A DNA stretch of 64,000 nt from Marinobacter pelagius (GTDB lineage: Bacteria > Pseudomonadota > Gammaproteobacteria > Pseudomonadales > Oleiphilaceae). The stretch spans positions 1 to 64,000 of the forward strand of contig NZ_FOUR01000005.1 of NCBI RefSeq assembly GCF_900114925.1, written 5' to 3'. Below are positions 17,801-26,197 of this stretch, piece after piece; the stretch's first letter is position 1; the number at the start of each line of letters is the position of its first letter. The notes beneath the pieces were generated by a model. The model was not told where the DNA came from. It ran no database searches and worked only from the letters and a program-made list of their open reading frames with translations. A program made the position numbers and the translations under genes.

Positions 17801-18485
17801 CATCGGGGGTGATGGCTGGGCCTATGACATTGGCTATGGTGGCCTGGACCATGCCCTGGCCTCCGGCCAGAACCTCAAGCTGCTGGTGCTCGATACCGAG
17901 GTGTATTCCAACACCGGCGGCCAGCAGTCCAAGGCCACGCCCCTGGGCGCGATTGCCAAGTTTGCGGCGGCCGGCAAGGAAACCCGAAAGAAGGACCTGG
18001 GCTTGCTGGCCATGAGTTATGGCCATGTGTACGTGGCCCAGATTGCCATGCAGTCCCACAGCAACCAGACCACCAAAGCCCTGCAGGAGGCCGAAAGTTT
18101 CGATGGCCCCGCCCTGATCATTGCCCACAGCCCCTGCATCGCCCATGGCTATGACCTGGTGCACTCGCCGGCACAGCAAAAGCGGGCGGTGGACAGCTGG
18201 GCCTGGCCGATCTACCGCTTCGATCCGCGGCGGATTGACGAGGGCCTGCCGCCCCTGCAGCTGGATTCGGTACGGCAGAAAGTCCCCATGAAAACCTACA
18301 TGCAGGAGGAGGCCCGTTTCCGCATGTTGGAACTGCGGGACCCGGAAAGGTACGAAAAGCTGGTGGCAGCCGCCACGGAGGCGGCGCACGACCAACGGGA
18401 ACTCTATAAACAGCTGGCGGGCATCCATTTCGAGCCCCACGAACACCCGGAATCCGACGAGGGGGAGGGGGAATCACATGACTGA
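14889..18485 (+). CDS. nifJ: Pyruvate:ferredoxin (flavodoxin) oxidoreductase, single-chain
   Basis: 1199 residues containing all PFOR modules in one chain. These are an N-terminal pyrimidine-binding alpha domain (IAIYPITPASVMGEHADDW), the PFOR-II domain, and a gamma domain (~415-600). Two [4Fe-4S] clusters follow (CVQCNFCAMICP from residue 692; CTGCGLCVEVCP from 749). The C-terminal TPP domain has GDGWAYDIGYGGLDHAL near 974 and the ACAGCGETP cysteines before it. It converts pyruvate plus CoA to acetyl-CoA, CO2 and low-potential electrons. ATG at 14889 is chosen because AGGGAGA lies at good spacing; a GTG at 14883 is too close to it. Overlaps the next gene by 8 bases. Confidence 0.95.
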   Translation: MAFQTLDGNEAVASVAYRLSETIAIYPITPASVMGEHADDWAALGRPNLWGQVPGVVEMQSEAGAAGAMHGALQAGSLVTTFTASQGLLLMLPNLYKIAGELSPFCMHVAARSVATHALSIFCDHSDVMAARGTGFALLASGSVQEAQDLAAIGHAVTLESRVPVLHFFDGFRTSHEISKITALSDEELKALVPHEGVEAHRNRRMTPDRPILRGTSQNPDAFFQSREAVNPFYQAFPERLETVMNRFADITGRRYQLFDYVGHPEAERVVMLMGSGAECAHETVEWLMAQGEKVGVLKVRLFRPFATDRFLAALPDTVEHLAVLDRTKEPGAQGEPLLLEVSGALMEAWSRGERQILPRVIGGRYGLSSREFTPAMVCAVFDELKADQPKTRFTVGVRDDVTRLSLEVDSELDIESPKTRRALFFGLGADGTVSSNKASIKILGEGTDLFAQGHFVYDSKKSGATTVSHLRFGPLPIRSSYQIRKAQFVAIHAPQFLERFDVLEHAAEGATVLLNVPWSEDEAWDRLSVEVQQVLVERKARLYVIDAAEVAEKAGLERRINTVMQVCFFALADILPKDEAIARIKDAIRETWGRRGPEVVRRNVEAVDSALDNLHEVPIPGKVTATRTRPPRVPEDAPDFVQKVTRLLLEGQGDKLPVSAFPPDGTWPTGTSQFEKRSIAQEIPIWESDLCVQCNFCAMICPHTAITSKVFEPEAGENAPETFEAVPETHTAELEGLDYRLQVAPEDCTGCGLCVEVCPAKDRTRPKRKAINMQPLEEHREVEAENLKFFRSLPDVPRDRIPRDFKSLPLLIPLFEYSGACAGCGETPYIRLLTQLLGDRLLIANATGCSSIYGGNLPTTPYTVNADGRGPTWNNSLFEDAAELGLGMRLGLDRLVGRARQLLDGMRDRLPELLYSNLTGPCATLDETAMAARRKAVARLREWLADQQQSPEVRELATLADELCPKSVWVIGGDGWAYDIGYGGLDHALASGQNLKLLVLDTEVYSNTGGQQSKATPLGAIAKFAAAGKETRKKDLGLLAMSYGHVYVAQIAMQSHSNQTTKALQEAESFDGPALIIAHSPCIAHGYDLVHSPAQQKRAVDSWAWPIYRFDPRRIDEGLPPLQLDSVRQKVPMKTYMQEEARFRMLELRDPERYEKLVAAATEAAHDQRELYKQLAGIHFEPHEHPESDEGEGESHD

Positions 18486-19470
18486 CCTGACAACCCGGTG
18501 GCTCGGCCTGGACCTGCACTCGCCCCTGGTGGTGGGGGCCAGCCCGTTGACCGATGATCTTGATGCCCTGAAGGCCTGTGTCGATGCCGGCGCCGGTGCC
18601 GTGGTGATGCATTCGCTGTTCGAAGAGCAGCTGGTGGCGGAGCAGATGGCGGCCCATCGCTTTATCGATTCCCGGATCAATATGGACGCCGAGGCGCGCT
18701 CGTTCTTTCCCGGCTCGGAAATGTTCGAAATGGGCTCCGGCAGTTACCTCAAACGCCTAAAACGATTGCAGGGTGCGCTGGATGTTCCCGTGATTGCCTC
18801 GCTCAATGGCATTTCCCCCGGCGGCTGGATCCAGCATGCGGGGGAACTGGAGAACGCCGGTGCGTCGGCCATCGAACTCAATCTCTACGATCTGGCCACG
18901 GACCCTGCCGATACGGCGGCAACGCTGGAACAGCGGCAGCTGGATGTGGTGCGTTCGGTGGTGGAGCAGGTGTCGATTCCGGTGAGCGTCAAGCTGTCAC
19001 CGTTCTATTCGGCCTTGCCCGCCTTTGTGGCGGGTGTGGAGGCGGCGGGCGCCCGGGGACTGGTGCTGTTCAACCGGTTCTATCAGCCGGACATCGATCT
19101 GGACCAGCTGACCCTGAGCCGGGAGCTGGCTCTGTCCAGTAGTGCGGAATTGCCCCTGCGGTTGCACGCGGTCGCCATGCTATTCAATCGCACGGGGCTG
19201 GAAATGGCGGTCTCCGGTGGTGTCCATACCGGTGATGATGCCGCCAAGGCTTTGCTGTCCGGCGCCACCGTGGTCCAGGTGGTGTCCGCCTTGCTGGCGG
19301 AGGGGCCGCAGGCCCTGGCGCGGATCAGCGATGCCATGAGCCGACGCCTGCGCGGGATAGGCTATAACACCCTGGCCGAGGCCAGGGGTGCCATGTCACT
19401 GGATAGCGCGCCTGATTCACAGACCTGGGAGCGCCTGAATTACGCCCGTCTGTTACATGGCTGGCACTGA
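18478..19470 (+). CDS. Dihydroorotate dehydrogenase-like flavoprotein linked to PFOR
   Basis: 330 residues, TIM-barrel FMN protein of the dihydroorotate dehydrogenase family (WLGLDLHSPLVVGASPLTDD; VPVIASLNGISPGGW; SVKLSPF; VSGGVHTGDDAAKALLSGATVVQVVSAL). Start codon overlaps the last codons of nifJ (ATGACTGA), so the two are translationally coupled. This pairing suggests an accessory redox role rather than pyrimidine synthesis. The family is annotated generically and the true substrate is unknown. Confidence 0.87.
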   Translation: MTDLTTRWLGLDLHSPLVVGASPLTDDLDALKACVDAGAGAVVMHSLFEEQLVAEQMAAHRFIDSRINMDAEARSFFPGSEMFEMGSGSYLKRLKRLQGALDVPVIASLNGISPGGWIQHAGELENAGASAIELNLYDLATDPADTAATLEQRQLDVVRSVVEQVSIPVSVKLSPFYSALPAFVAGVEAAGARGLVLFNRFYQPDIDLDQLTLSRELALSSSAELPLRLHAVAMLFNRTGLEMAVSGGVHTGDDAAKALLSGATVVQVVSALLAEGPQALARISDAMSRRLRGIGYNTLAEARGAMSLDSAPDSQTWERLNYARLLHGWH

Positions 19471-19473
19471 CGG

Positions 19474-19878
19474 TCAGAGGCCCTGCTCGGGTACTTCCCG
19501 GATCCGGCCATGCTCATCGATGGCCACATAGACAAACAGACCTTCGGTGACTTTCCGCGGGTTTTTGGCGGTGCGGTCCAGAGTCCAGACCTCCACATTG
19601 ATCTTCATGGAGCTGCGCCCGATGTCCACCAGCTCACAATAGCAACCTACCTGGGAGCCCACCCGCAATGGCGACAGGAACTCCATGCGGTCCATGGCCA
19701 CGGTGGCATTGCGGCCCTGGGAAATCCGGCCCGCCATGGTGGCAGCGGCAATATCCATCTGTTTGACCAGCCAGCCGGCGAAGACGTCGCCATTGGCGTT
19801 GGTGTCAACGGGAAGGGGAATAACCTGAAGGGTGAGTTCGCCCCGGGGAGCGGGTCTGTCATCGTCGAAAGCCGTCAT
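19474..19878 (-). CDS. Acyl-CoA thioesterase, YciA-like hotdog fold
   Basis: 134 residues from the preferred start MTAFDDDR; an upstream extension to 19959 lacks family similarity. Single hotdog domain with the signature NANGDVFAGWLVKQMDIAAATMAG, which carries the catalytic aspartate region, and SMKINVEVWT. Such cytosolic enzymes hydrolyse short- to medium-chain acyl-CoAs. It converges with the dihydroorotate dehydrogenase-like gene (3-base gap). Confidence 0.88.
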   Translation of the reverse strand: MTAFDDDRPAPRGELTLQVIPLPVDTNANGDVFAGWLVKQMDIAAATMAGRISQGRNATVAMDRMEFLSPLRVGSQVGCYCELVDIGRSSMKINVEVWTLDRTAKNPRKVTEGLFVYVAIDEHGRIREVPEQGL

Positions 19879-19981
19879 GGAGCCTGCCTTTATAAGTGCT
19901 GGAATTGTTTTAACCCCGCATGTTAATGGCCTGAACGCGTGCTGCAAGAAAATTTGCACGATGACGACTATATTTCAGAAG

Positions 19982-19999
19982 TTGTAACAAAGTTGTCAC
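19982..19999 (+). promoter_or_regulatory. Pho box and -10 element of pstS
   Basis: Two 7-base repeats, TTGTAAC and TTGTCAC, are separated by 4 bases, matching the PhoB consensus (CTGTCAT repeats with 11-base periodicity). TAGGAT at 20010-20015 is a suitably placed -10, so the Pho box occupies the -35 position as at other PhoB-activated promoters. Site recognised by eye; PhoB itself is encoded at 57958-58650. Confidence 0.78.
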
Positions 20000-20076
20000 A
20001 GAGACCTCCTAGGATGCACTCATCGGTAAAGCACATCCGACACAACGTCCTAACCAAATAATGGAGACTTGACGTG

Positions 20077-21126
20077 ATGAAACTGAATAAAGCATTCGCC
20101 ACCGTTGCGCTGGCCGGCTCCGTAGCCGCCATGTCCGCACCGGCGATGGCCCGTGACACCATCAGCATCGTGGGCTCCTCCACTGTTTATCCGTTCGCTA
20201 CCGTGGTGGCCGAGCGCTTCGGCACCAAGACTGACTTCGCCACTCCCAAGCTGGAATCCACCGGTTCCGGCGGCGGTCTGAAGCTGTTCTGTCAGGGTAT
20301 CGGCACCCAGCACCCGGACATCACCAACGCTTCCCGTCGCATGAAGCCTTCCGAGTTTGACCTTTGTCAGGGTAACGGTGTCACCGACATCACCGAGTTC
20401 CGTATTGGTTCTGACGGCATCGTGATCGCCAGCTCCAAGAATGCTGACAACCTGGATATCACTCTCGAGCAGCTGTTCCTGGCCCTGGGCAAGGAAGTAC
20501 CGAACCCGGAGAACGAGAAGGAACTGATCCCGAACCCGTACAAGAAGTGGAACGAGATTGACTCTGACCTGCCGAACGTTGCCATTCGTGTAATGGGTCC
20601 GCCTCCGACTTCCGGTACCCGTGACTCCTTCAACGAGCTGGCCCTGCAAGGTGGCTGTGAAGATCTGCCCGCCGTTGCTGACATGAGCGAAGACGATATG
20701 GAAGCCGTTTGCCAGAGCATCCGTGAAGATGGCGCCTTCATCGAAGCCGGTGAGAATGACAACCTGATCGTTCAGAAGCTGATCGATGACAAAGGCATGT
20801 ACGGCGTATTCGGCTACAGCTTCCTGGAAGAGAACGCTGACCGTCTGCAGGCTGCGACCCTGAACGGCAAGGTGCCGACCGCTGAGGCGATCGCTGCTGA
20901 TGAGTACCCGGTTGCCCGCTCCCTGTTCTTCTACGTGAAGAAGGCTCACATCGGTGTTATTCCGGGTATGGAAGAGTACATTGAGGAGTTCGTCAGTCCG
21001 GCTGCCATGGGCCCGAACGGCTACCTGAAGAGTGTAGGCCTGATCGTTCCGCCGCGTGAAGCTCTGATGAACCTGCAGGACAAGGCAGCCAACATGCCGA
21101 ACCTGCAGAAAGACGAGCTGATGTAA
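20077..21126 (+). CDS. pstS: Phosphate ABC transporter substrate-binding protein PstS
   Basis: 349 residues with a signal peptide (MKLNKAFATVALAGSVAAMSAPAMA) cleaved before RDTISIVGSSTVYPF. The phosphate-binding elements VGSSTVYP, LESTGSGGG and PPTSGTRDSFNE are all present. Periplasmic high-affinity phosphate receptor. The ATG at 20077 fits the GGAG at 20063-20066; an adjacent GTG at 20074 is the alternative. A strong hairpin follows the stop codon, likely keeping pstS in excess of the membrane components. Codon choice is visibly more optimised than in neighbours, matching an abundant protein. Confidence 0.95.
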   Translation: MKLNKAFATVALAGSVAAMSAPAMARDTISIVGSSTVYPFATVVAERFGTKTDFATPKLESTGSGGGLKLFCQGIGTQHPDITNASRRMKPSEFDLCQGNGVTDITEFRIGSDGIVIASSKNADNLDITLEQLFLALGKEVPNPENEKELIPNPYKKWNEIDSDLPNVAIRVMGPPPTSGTRDSFNELALQGGCEDLPAVADMSEDDMEAVCQSIREDGAFIEAGENDNLIVQKLIDDKGMYGVFGYSFLEENADRLQAATLNGKVPTAEAIAADEYPVARSLFFYVKKAHIGVIPGMEEYIEEFVSPAAMGPNGYLKSVGLIVPPREALMNLQDKAANMPNLQKDELM

Positions 21127-21152
21127 GCCAGTTACACAAACCAGTAACTGAC

Positions 21153-21184
21153 AAGGGTGCGAGTCCTCACGGGCTCGCACCCTT
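21153..21184 (+). terminator. Hairpin between pstS and pstC (attenuator/mRNA stabiliser)
   Basis: An 11-bp stem, AAGGGTGCGAG with its complement, and a 10-base loop, followed by a short TTTC. The weak U-run suggests partial termination or 3'-end protection of pstS mRNA rather than full termination. Confidence 0.7.
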
Positions 21185-21267
21185 TCGTACGTAAAAAGCA
21201 GCAAGTGCGAAACTCACTTTAGGTCTTTACACTTGTTGCCTATTTGAAGCGTCAGACAGGATAATTC

Positions 21268-22656
21268 ATGCAACCTGCCAATCTCCTTCTACTGACCCTG
21301 GTCCTGGCCGTCGTCGCATATGGTCTGGGCTATGCCCGGTCCCGGGCGCTGGCGATGCCCCTGGGCGGGATACGTCATCTCAAGTCCCTGCCATTCTATT
21401 ATGGTGCCCGGGCGGCGCTATGGTGCGGCATCCCCGCGCTGATCGTGCTGGCATTGTGGGCGGCATTCCAGGGTAAGGTCATTCAGATGCTGGTGATCGG
21501 CTCTCTGCCTCCAGAGATGATTCCCGCCGATGAAGGCAGTGCCAGTCTGCTGTTGAGTAAAATCAGCAACGTGGCCAGCGGTGCCTTGCCCCCGGGGTTT
21601 GTTGAAGCCCCGATAGTGGAGGCCGCCGAGCGATTGAAAGCATTGCGGGGCCAGAGCCGGATGCTGATGTCCGCCCTGGTGATTTCGGTAGCGGTGCTGG
21701 CCGGCTTCCTTGGCTGGCTGCGTATACGTCCGAGGATCAACGCCCGGGAACAGGTGGAGTCCATCCTCAAGTGGTTGTTCTTTGCCTGCGCCGCCCTGGC
21801 CATTCTGACTACCCTCGGCATTATCTTCTCGGTTGCCTTCGAGACCTTCCGTTTCTTCGAGAAGATCTCGTTCGTCGAGTTTTTCTTCGGTACCAGCTGG
21901 AGTCCTCAAACGGCGCTGCGGGCGGATCAGGTTGCCGCCGAGGGTGCGTTCGGCATGATACCGCTGTTCACCGGTACCCTGCTGATTTCTGCCATCGCGA
22001 TGCTGGTGGCGGTGCCGGTGGGACTGCTCTCGGCGATCTATCTGTCCGAGTATGCCAACAAACGGGTGCGCAGTATCGTCAAACCGCTGCTGGAGATGCT
22101 GGCCGGTATTCCCACCGTTGTTTATGGCTTCTTTGCCGCCCTGACCGTGGCGCCATTCATCAGTAACCTGGCAGCTTCGCTCGGAATTGAAGCCTCGTCC
22201 CAGAGCGCCCTGGCTGCCGGCGGCGTAATGGGCATCATGATCATTCCTTTCGTTTCGTCGCTCTCGGATGACGTGATCAATGCGGTGCCACAGTCCCTGC
22301 GGGATGGCTCCCTGGCCCTGGGTGCCACCCAGTCGGAAACCATGAAGAAGGTTATTTTTCCGGCGGCGCTGCCCGGCATCATGGGCGGTATCCTGCTGGC
22401 CGTATCACGTGCCATTGGCGAAACCATGATCGTGGTGATGGCAGCTGGCCTGGCGGCGAATCTGACCGCCAACCCCCTCGAAACCGTCACCACCGTGACT
22501 GTGCAGATCGTGACATTGCTCACCGGTGACCAGGAATTCGACAGCGCCAAGACACTGGCCGCCTTTGCTCTGGGTGCCATGCTGTTCCTGGCCACGCTGC
22601 TGCTGAACGTAATCGCCCTGAAAATTGTACGTAAATATCGGGAACAGTATGACTGA
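21268..22656 (+). CDS. pstC: Phosphate ABC transporter permease PstC (long form)
   Basis: 462 residues, longer than E. coli PstC (319). There is an N-terminal membrane segment, a ~100-residue periplasmic-type insert, and then the canonical six-helix permease domain. The coupling-loop (EAA) motif is VPQSLRDGSLALGATQSETMKKVIFPAALPGIMGG. Forms the membrane channel with PstA. Its final codons overlap the pstA start. Extended PstC/PstA proteins occur in marine gammaproteobacteria. Confidence 0.93.
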   Translation: MQPANLLLLTLVLAVVAYGLGYARSRALAMPLGGIRHLKSLPFYYGARAALWCGIPALIVLALWAAFQGKVIQMLVIGSLPPEMIPADEGSASLLLSKISNVASGALPPGFVEAPIVEAAERLKALRGQSRMLMSALVISVAVLAGFLGWLRIRPRINAREQVESILKWLFFACAALAILTTLGIIFSVAFETFRFFEKISFVEFFFGTSWSPQTALRADQVAAEGAFGMIPLFTGTLLISAIAMLVAVPVGLLSAIYLSEYANKRVRSIVKPLLEMLAGIPTVVYGFFAALTVAPFISNLAASLGIEASSQSALAAGGVMGIMIIPFVSSLSDDVINAVPQSLRDGSLALGATQSETMKKVIFPAALPGIMGGILLAVSRAIGETMIVVMAAGLAANLTANPLETVTTVTVQIVTLLTGDQEFDSAKTLAAFALGAMLFLATLLLNVIALKIVRKYREQYD

Positions 22657-23923
22657 CCAACGCTCTCAGGCGGAGATCGTCCGCCAGTCACTCAAGCGCC
22701 GCTATCGCAAGGAACGTCGTTTCCGGGCTTACGGCATCGCGGCAATCGCGGTAGCCCTCGCCGCCCTGGTGATCCTGTTTGCCGACATCATCGGCAAGGG
22801 CTATACCGGGTTCATGAAGACGACCCTGACGATGGAAGTCCAGATTGATGGCGAAATGATGTATCTGGACGACGCTACGGACGAGCGCCAACTGAAAATG
22901 GCGGATTTCGTCGAGCCTCTCGTTCAGGCTTTGATCCGGGAGATTCCATCCGCAACGGAAGCCGATCGGGATGCGGTGCGTGATCTCATCAATCCGTACG
23001 CCTCGGTGACGCTGAGGGATAGGCTGAAGGAAAATCCGGAGTGGCTGAACACCACCCGGACCATGACGTTCCTGGCCCATACGGACGTGGATGTCTACGC
23101 CAAGCACGCCGGCGACGAGGCCTATTCCATCAAGCTGAGCGAACAGCAGCAGGCATGGGTGGATCAGTTGCAGGAAGACGGTGTGGTGGAGACCTCGTTC
23201 AACGATGTCTTTTTCCAGAACGGTGACTCCCGGGACCCTTCCAAAGCCGGTATTCTTGGCGCCGTGGTGGGTTCCCTGCTGACCATGTTCGTGACCCTGA
23301 TCCTGTCGTTCCCGATCGGTGTGGCAGCAGCCATCTATCTGGAAGAGTTCGCGCCCCAGAACAAGCTCACCGACTTCATCGAGGTGAACATCAACAACCT
23401 GGCGGCGGTACCGTCCATTATCTTCGGCCTGCTGGGTCTGGCCGTGTTCATCAACCTGTTCGGCATGCCCCGTTCGGTGCCGGTGGTGGGTGGCTTGGTG
23501 CTGACCCTGATGACCCTGCCGACCATCATCATTTCCAGCCGGGCGGCGATCAAGAGTGTGCCGCCATCGATTCGCGAGGCTGCAGAAGGCATCGGCGCTT
23601 CCAAGATGCAGGTAGTCCTGCACCACGTATTGCCACTGGCGATGCCGGGCATGCTGACCGGCTCCATCATCGGTATGGCTCAGGCGCTGGGCGAGACCGC
23701 ACCGCTGCTGCTGATCGGCATGGTGGCGTTCATCGTGGATGTACCGGATGGCTTCTTTGACTCGGCCACGGTGCTGCCGGTGCAGGTCTTCCTGTGGGCG
23801 GGCAGTCCGGAACTGGCCTTTATCGAACGCGCGTCGGCAGCGATTATGGTGCTGCTGACCTTCCTGATCAGTATGAATGCATTGGCCATCTGGATGCGCA
23901 AGCGTCTTGAGCGCAGGTGGTAA
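22649..23923 (+). CDS. pstA: Phosphate ABC transporter permease PstA (long form)
   Basis: 424 residues from the ATG at 22649, which overlaps the end of pstC (ATGACTGA). One N-terminal membrane helix (~28-50) is followed by a hydrophilic ~150-residue insert with a predicted extracytoplasmic location. The six-helix permease core follows, with the EAA loop [36 protein letters not shown]. coli PstA has 296 residues, so the insert is extra. A frame extension to 22625 lies within pstC and is rejected. Confidence 0.93.
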   Translation: MTDQRSQAEIVRQSLKRRYRKERRFRAYGIAAIAVALAALVILFADIIGKGYTGFMKTTLTMEVQIDGEMMYLDDATDERQLKMADFVEPLVQALIREIPSATEADRDAVRDLINPYASVTLRDRLKENPEWLNTTRTMTFLAHTDVDVYAKHAGDEAYSIKLSEQQQAWVDQLQEDGVVETSFNDVFFQNGDSRDPSKAGILGAVVGSLLTMFVTLILSFPIGVAAAIYLEEFAPQNKLTDFIEVNINNLAAVPSIIFGLLGLAVFINLFGMPRSVPVVGGLVLTLMTLPTIIISSRAAIKSVPPSIREAAEGIGASKMQVVLHHVLPLAMPGMLTGSIIGMAQALGETAPLLLIGMVAFIVDVPDGFFDSATVLPVQVFLWAGSPELAFIERASAAIMVLLTFLISMNALAIWMRKRLERRW

Positions 23924-23934
23924 GGAGAATCTCC

Positions 23935-24822
23935 ATGAATACCCTGAATACAACGGTAACCAGTGAAGCTGAAATGCCTGAAGAAAATGTTGTTCCTGTC
24001 CAGGAAGAGAAGCCGGCGGAAACCGTGATTGAGGAGGGCAAGACAGTAGGTCGTCCCTTCTCGGACGATGCCAAGTTCAAACTACGCAATGTCGAGGTGT
24101 TCTACGGCCAGGACCGCGCCATCAAGAACATCAGCCTGGACATCGCCCGCAATGAGGTGATTGCCTTTATCGGACCGTCCGGTTGTGGCAAGTCTACCTT
24201 CCTGCGCTGTCTGAACCGGATGAACGACAGTATCGATATCTGTCGGGTCAAAGGCTCGCTGCATCTGGATGACCAGGATATCTACGATCCCAAGCGGGAC
24301 GTGGTAGAACTGCGCGCCCGGGTGGGTATGGTGTTCCAGAAGCCAAACCCGTTCCCGAAGTCCATCTACGACAACGTGGCCTACGGCCCCCGGATTCATG
24401 GTCTCGCCAACCGGAAATCGGATCTGGATGACATCGTTGAGAACAGCTTGCGCAAAGCGGGTTTGTGGGAAGAGGTCAAGGATCGCCTGGATGCCACTGC
24501 AACCGGCATGTCCGGTGGCCAGCAGCAGCGCTTGTGCATTGCCCGCGCCATTGCGGTCAGCCCGGAAGTTGTCCTGATGGATGAGCCCTGTTCGGCACTG
24601 GACCCCATTGCCACGGCCAAGGTCGAAGAGCTGATTGCCGAGCTGTCCGAGAGTTACACGATCGTGATTGTGACTCACTCCATGCAGCAGGCGGCTCGGG
24701 TGTCTCATCGTACGGCCTATTTCCACCTAGGGCATCTGGTGGAAGTGAACGAGACCAACAAGGTATTCACCTCGCCGGAACATGAACTGACCGAATCCTA
24801 CATCACCGGTCGCTTCGGCTGA
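23935..24822 (+). CDS. pstB: Phosphate ABC transporter ATPase PstB
   Basis: 295 residues. Walker [10 protein letters not shown] at residues 80-88, ABC signature [15 protein letters not shown], Walker [14 protein letters not shown] and the H-loop VTHSM are intact. An acidic N-terminal extension of ~45 residues, absent from E. coli PstB (257 aa), precedes the nucleotide-binding domain. ATG at 23935 follows AAGGAGAATCTCC at good spacing. Energises phosphate import through PstCA and takes part in PhoU/PhoR signalling. Confidence 0.95.
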   Translation: MNTLNTTVTSEAEMPEENVVPVQEEKPAETVIEEGKTVGRPFSDDAKFKLRNVEVFYGQDRAIKNISLDIARNEVIAFIGPSGCGKSTFLRCLNRMNDSIDICRVKGSLHLDDQDIYDPKRDVVELRARVGMVFQKPNPFPKSIYDNVAYGPRIHGLANRKSDLDDIVENSLRKAGLWEEVKDRLDATATGMSGGQQQRLCIARAIAVSPEVVLMDEPCSALDPIATAKVEELIAELSESYTIVIVTHSMQQAARVSHRTAYFHLGHLVEVNETNKVFTSPEHELTESYITGRFG

Positions 24823-24855
24823 TTCCGGATCTGAGGAATTTTGGAGAAAGATAGT

Positions 24856-25578
24856 ATGCCTACACAGAAGGACGATGTTTACGGAGATCATATCTCCCAC
24901 AAGTTCAACGACGAGCTCATGGAGCTCAAGACCGAATTCCTGAAAATGGGCGGGATGGTTGAGGCCCAGGTGGAGAATGCCATCCAGGCCCTGGTGGACG
25001 GTGACGGCCACCTCGCCGAACAGATCCGCGCCAAGGACAAGCAGGTCGACAAGATGGAAATGGACCTGGACGAGGAAGCGACCCTGATCATCGCCCGTCG
25101 CCAGCCCACCGCCCGGGACCTGCGGCTGGTGATTTCCGTGATCAAGATGGTGGCGGACCTGGAGCGGGTCGGCGATGAAGCCAAGAAGATCGCCAAGCTG
25201 GCGATCAAGCTGTCCGAGGAAGGCCAGGCCCCGCGGGGCTATGTGGAAGTGCGCCACATCGGCACCCACGTGCTCGGAATGCTGCACGACTCCCTGGACG
25301 CTTTCGCCCGGCTCGACTCCGAGCAGGCGCTGCGCATCATGAAGGAAGACAAGCGGGTGGACGAGGAATACCAGGCTGCGGCTCGCACCCTGCTGACGTT
25401 CATGATGGAAGACACCCGCAACATCTCCCGGTGCATGTCGGTGATGTGGGTGCTGCGAGCGCTGGAGCGGGTGGGTGACCACGCCTGCAACATCGCCGAG
25501 AACGTGATCTTCATGGTCAAGGGCGAGGACGTGCGCCACACGCCGGTGGAAGAAGCTGAGCGGGTGGTTGGTCGCTGA
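24856..25578 (+). CDS. phoU: Phosphate signalling regulator PhoU
   Basis: 240 residues, two three-helix-bundle repeats. Each has the metal-binding motif region: E-x3-D in LRLVISVIKMVADLERVGDEAKKIAK and MSVMWVLRALERVGDHACNIAEN. PhoU links the Pst transporter to PhoR and represses the Pho regulon when phosphate is ample. The ATG at 24856 is preferred, with GGAGAAAG upstream; an in-frame TTG at 24841 overlaps that ribosome-binding site. Last gene of the pst operon, followed by a cluster of palindromic hairpins. Confidence 0.95.
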   Translation: MPTQKDDVYGDHISHKFNDELMELKTEFLKMGGMVEAQVENAIQALVDGDGHLAEQIRAKDKQVDKMEMDLDEEATLIIARRQPTARDLRLVISVIKMVADLERVGDEAKKIAKLAIKLSEEGQAPRGYVEVRHIGTHVLGMLHDSLDAFARLDSEQALRIMKEDKRVDEEYQAAARTLLTFMMEDTRNISRCMSVMWVLRALERVGDHACNIAENVIFMVKGEDVRHTPVEEAERVVGR

Positions 25579-25599
25579 TTCGGAGTTTGCGCCCAGGTC

Positions 25600-25629
25600 G
25601 GGGTCAGATGAAAGCTTTCATCTGACCCC
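25600..25629. repeat. 30-bp palindromic repeat (copy 2 of 4)
   Basis: Perfect palindrome with half-site GGGGTCAGATGAAAG, directly followed by TTTTT on the + strand. It lies 22 bases after phoU and would work as its intrinsic terminator. Confidence 0.9.
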
Positions 25630-25666
25630 TTTTTCAAGACCAAACCCCGAGTATTGCCGCTAATTT

Positions 25667-25696
25667 GGGGTCAGATGAAGGTCTTCATCTGACCCC
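25667..25696. repeat. 30-bp palindromic repeat (copy 3 of 4)
   Basis: Half-site GGGGTCAGATGAAGG with a one-mismatch complement, followed by TTTTT. Spaced 67 bases from the previous copy; the linkers (caagacc..., catgctc...) resemble each other only loosely. Confidence 0.9.
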
Positions 25697-25733
25697 TTTT
25701 TCATGCTCAAGCTTCGGGATTTGCCGCCAGGTT

Positions 25734-25763
25734 GGGGTCAGAAGAAAGCCTTCTTCTGACCCC
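25734..25763. repeat. 30-bp palindromic repeat (copy 4 of 4, covariant)
   Basis: Half-site GGGGTCAGAAGAAAG. The T-to-A change relative to other copies is matched by an A-to-T change in the opposite arm (TTCTTCTGACCCC), preserving the stem. Followed by GTTTT. Lies 35 bases before the convergent hinT stop. Confidence 0.9.
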
Positions 25764-25798
25764 GTTTTAACGCTTCCACCCTGTCCCGTTTTCAGCCC

Positions 25799-26164
25799 TC
25801 AGGCCTGCTTCATCTTGTCGGTATACGGCGGCCAGCCAAACGGCTTGCCGGCCAGCAGGTGCAGGTGGATATGGAAAACGGTCTGCCCGGCATTCTCCCC
25901 GCAGTTCATGACCGTCCGGTAGCCATCCTCGGCAAAGCCCATTTCCTTCGCCAGCTTGCTGGCTACGTAATACAGGTGTCCCACCAGCTCCCGGTCGCCT
26001 TCCTCGATGTCGTTGATGGAGGCAATCTCCTTTTTGGGAATCACCAGCAGGTGTACCGGTGCCTGCGGATTGATGTCCTTGAACGCCAGGCTGATGTCGT
26101 CCTCGTAGACGATGTCGGCGGGGATTTCGCGGTTGATGATCTTGGAGAATATCGTCTCTGACAT
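25799..26164 (-). CDS. hinT: HIT-family purine nucleoside phosphoramidase (HinT-like)
   Basis: 121 residues with the histidine triad HIHLHLLAG near the C-terminus and the N-terminal SETIFSKIINREIPADIVYEDD typical of HinT/Hint1. The family hydrolyses AMP-lysine and related phosphoramidates; its cellular role is broad. It is transcribed leftward, 33 bases downstream of ubiF, possibly in one transcript. Confidence 0.93.
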   Translation of the reverse strand: MSETIFSKIINREIPADIVYEDDISLAFKDINPQAPVHLLVIPKKEIASINDIEEGDRELVGHLYYVASKLAKEMGFAEDGYRTVMNCGENAGQTVFHIHLHLLAGKPFGWPPYTDKMKQA

Positions 26165-26197
26165 GGTGGCTCCTTGTTGGTTTTCAGTAGTGATCGT

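Noticed and set aside
25600-25763. Short CRISPR-like array
   Set aside because: The repeated units are themselves full palindromes that vary in sequence, spacers are unequal (37 and 37-38 bases but partly similar), there are only three units, and no cas gene is near.
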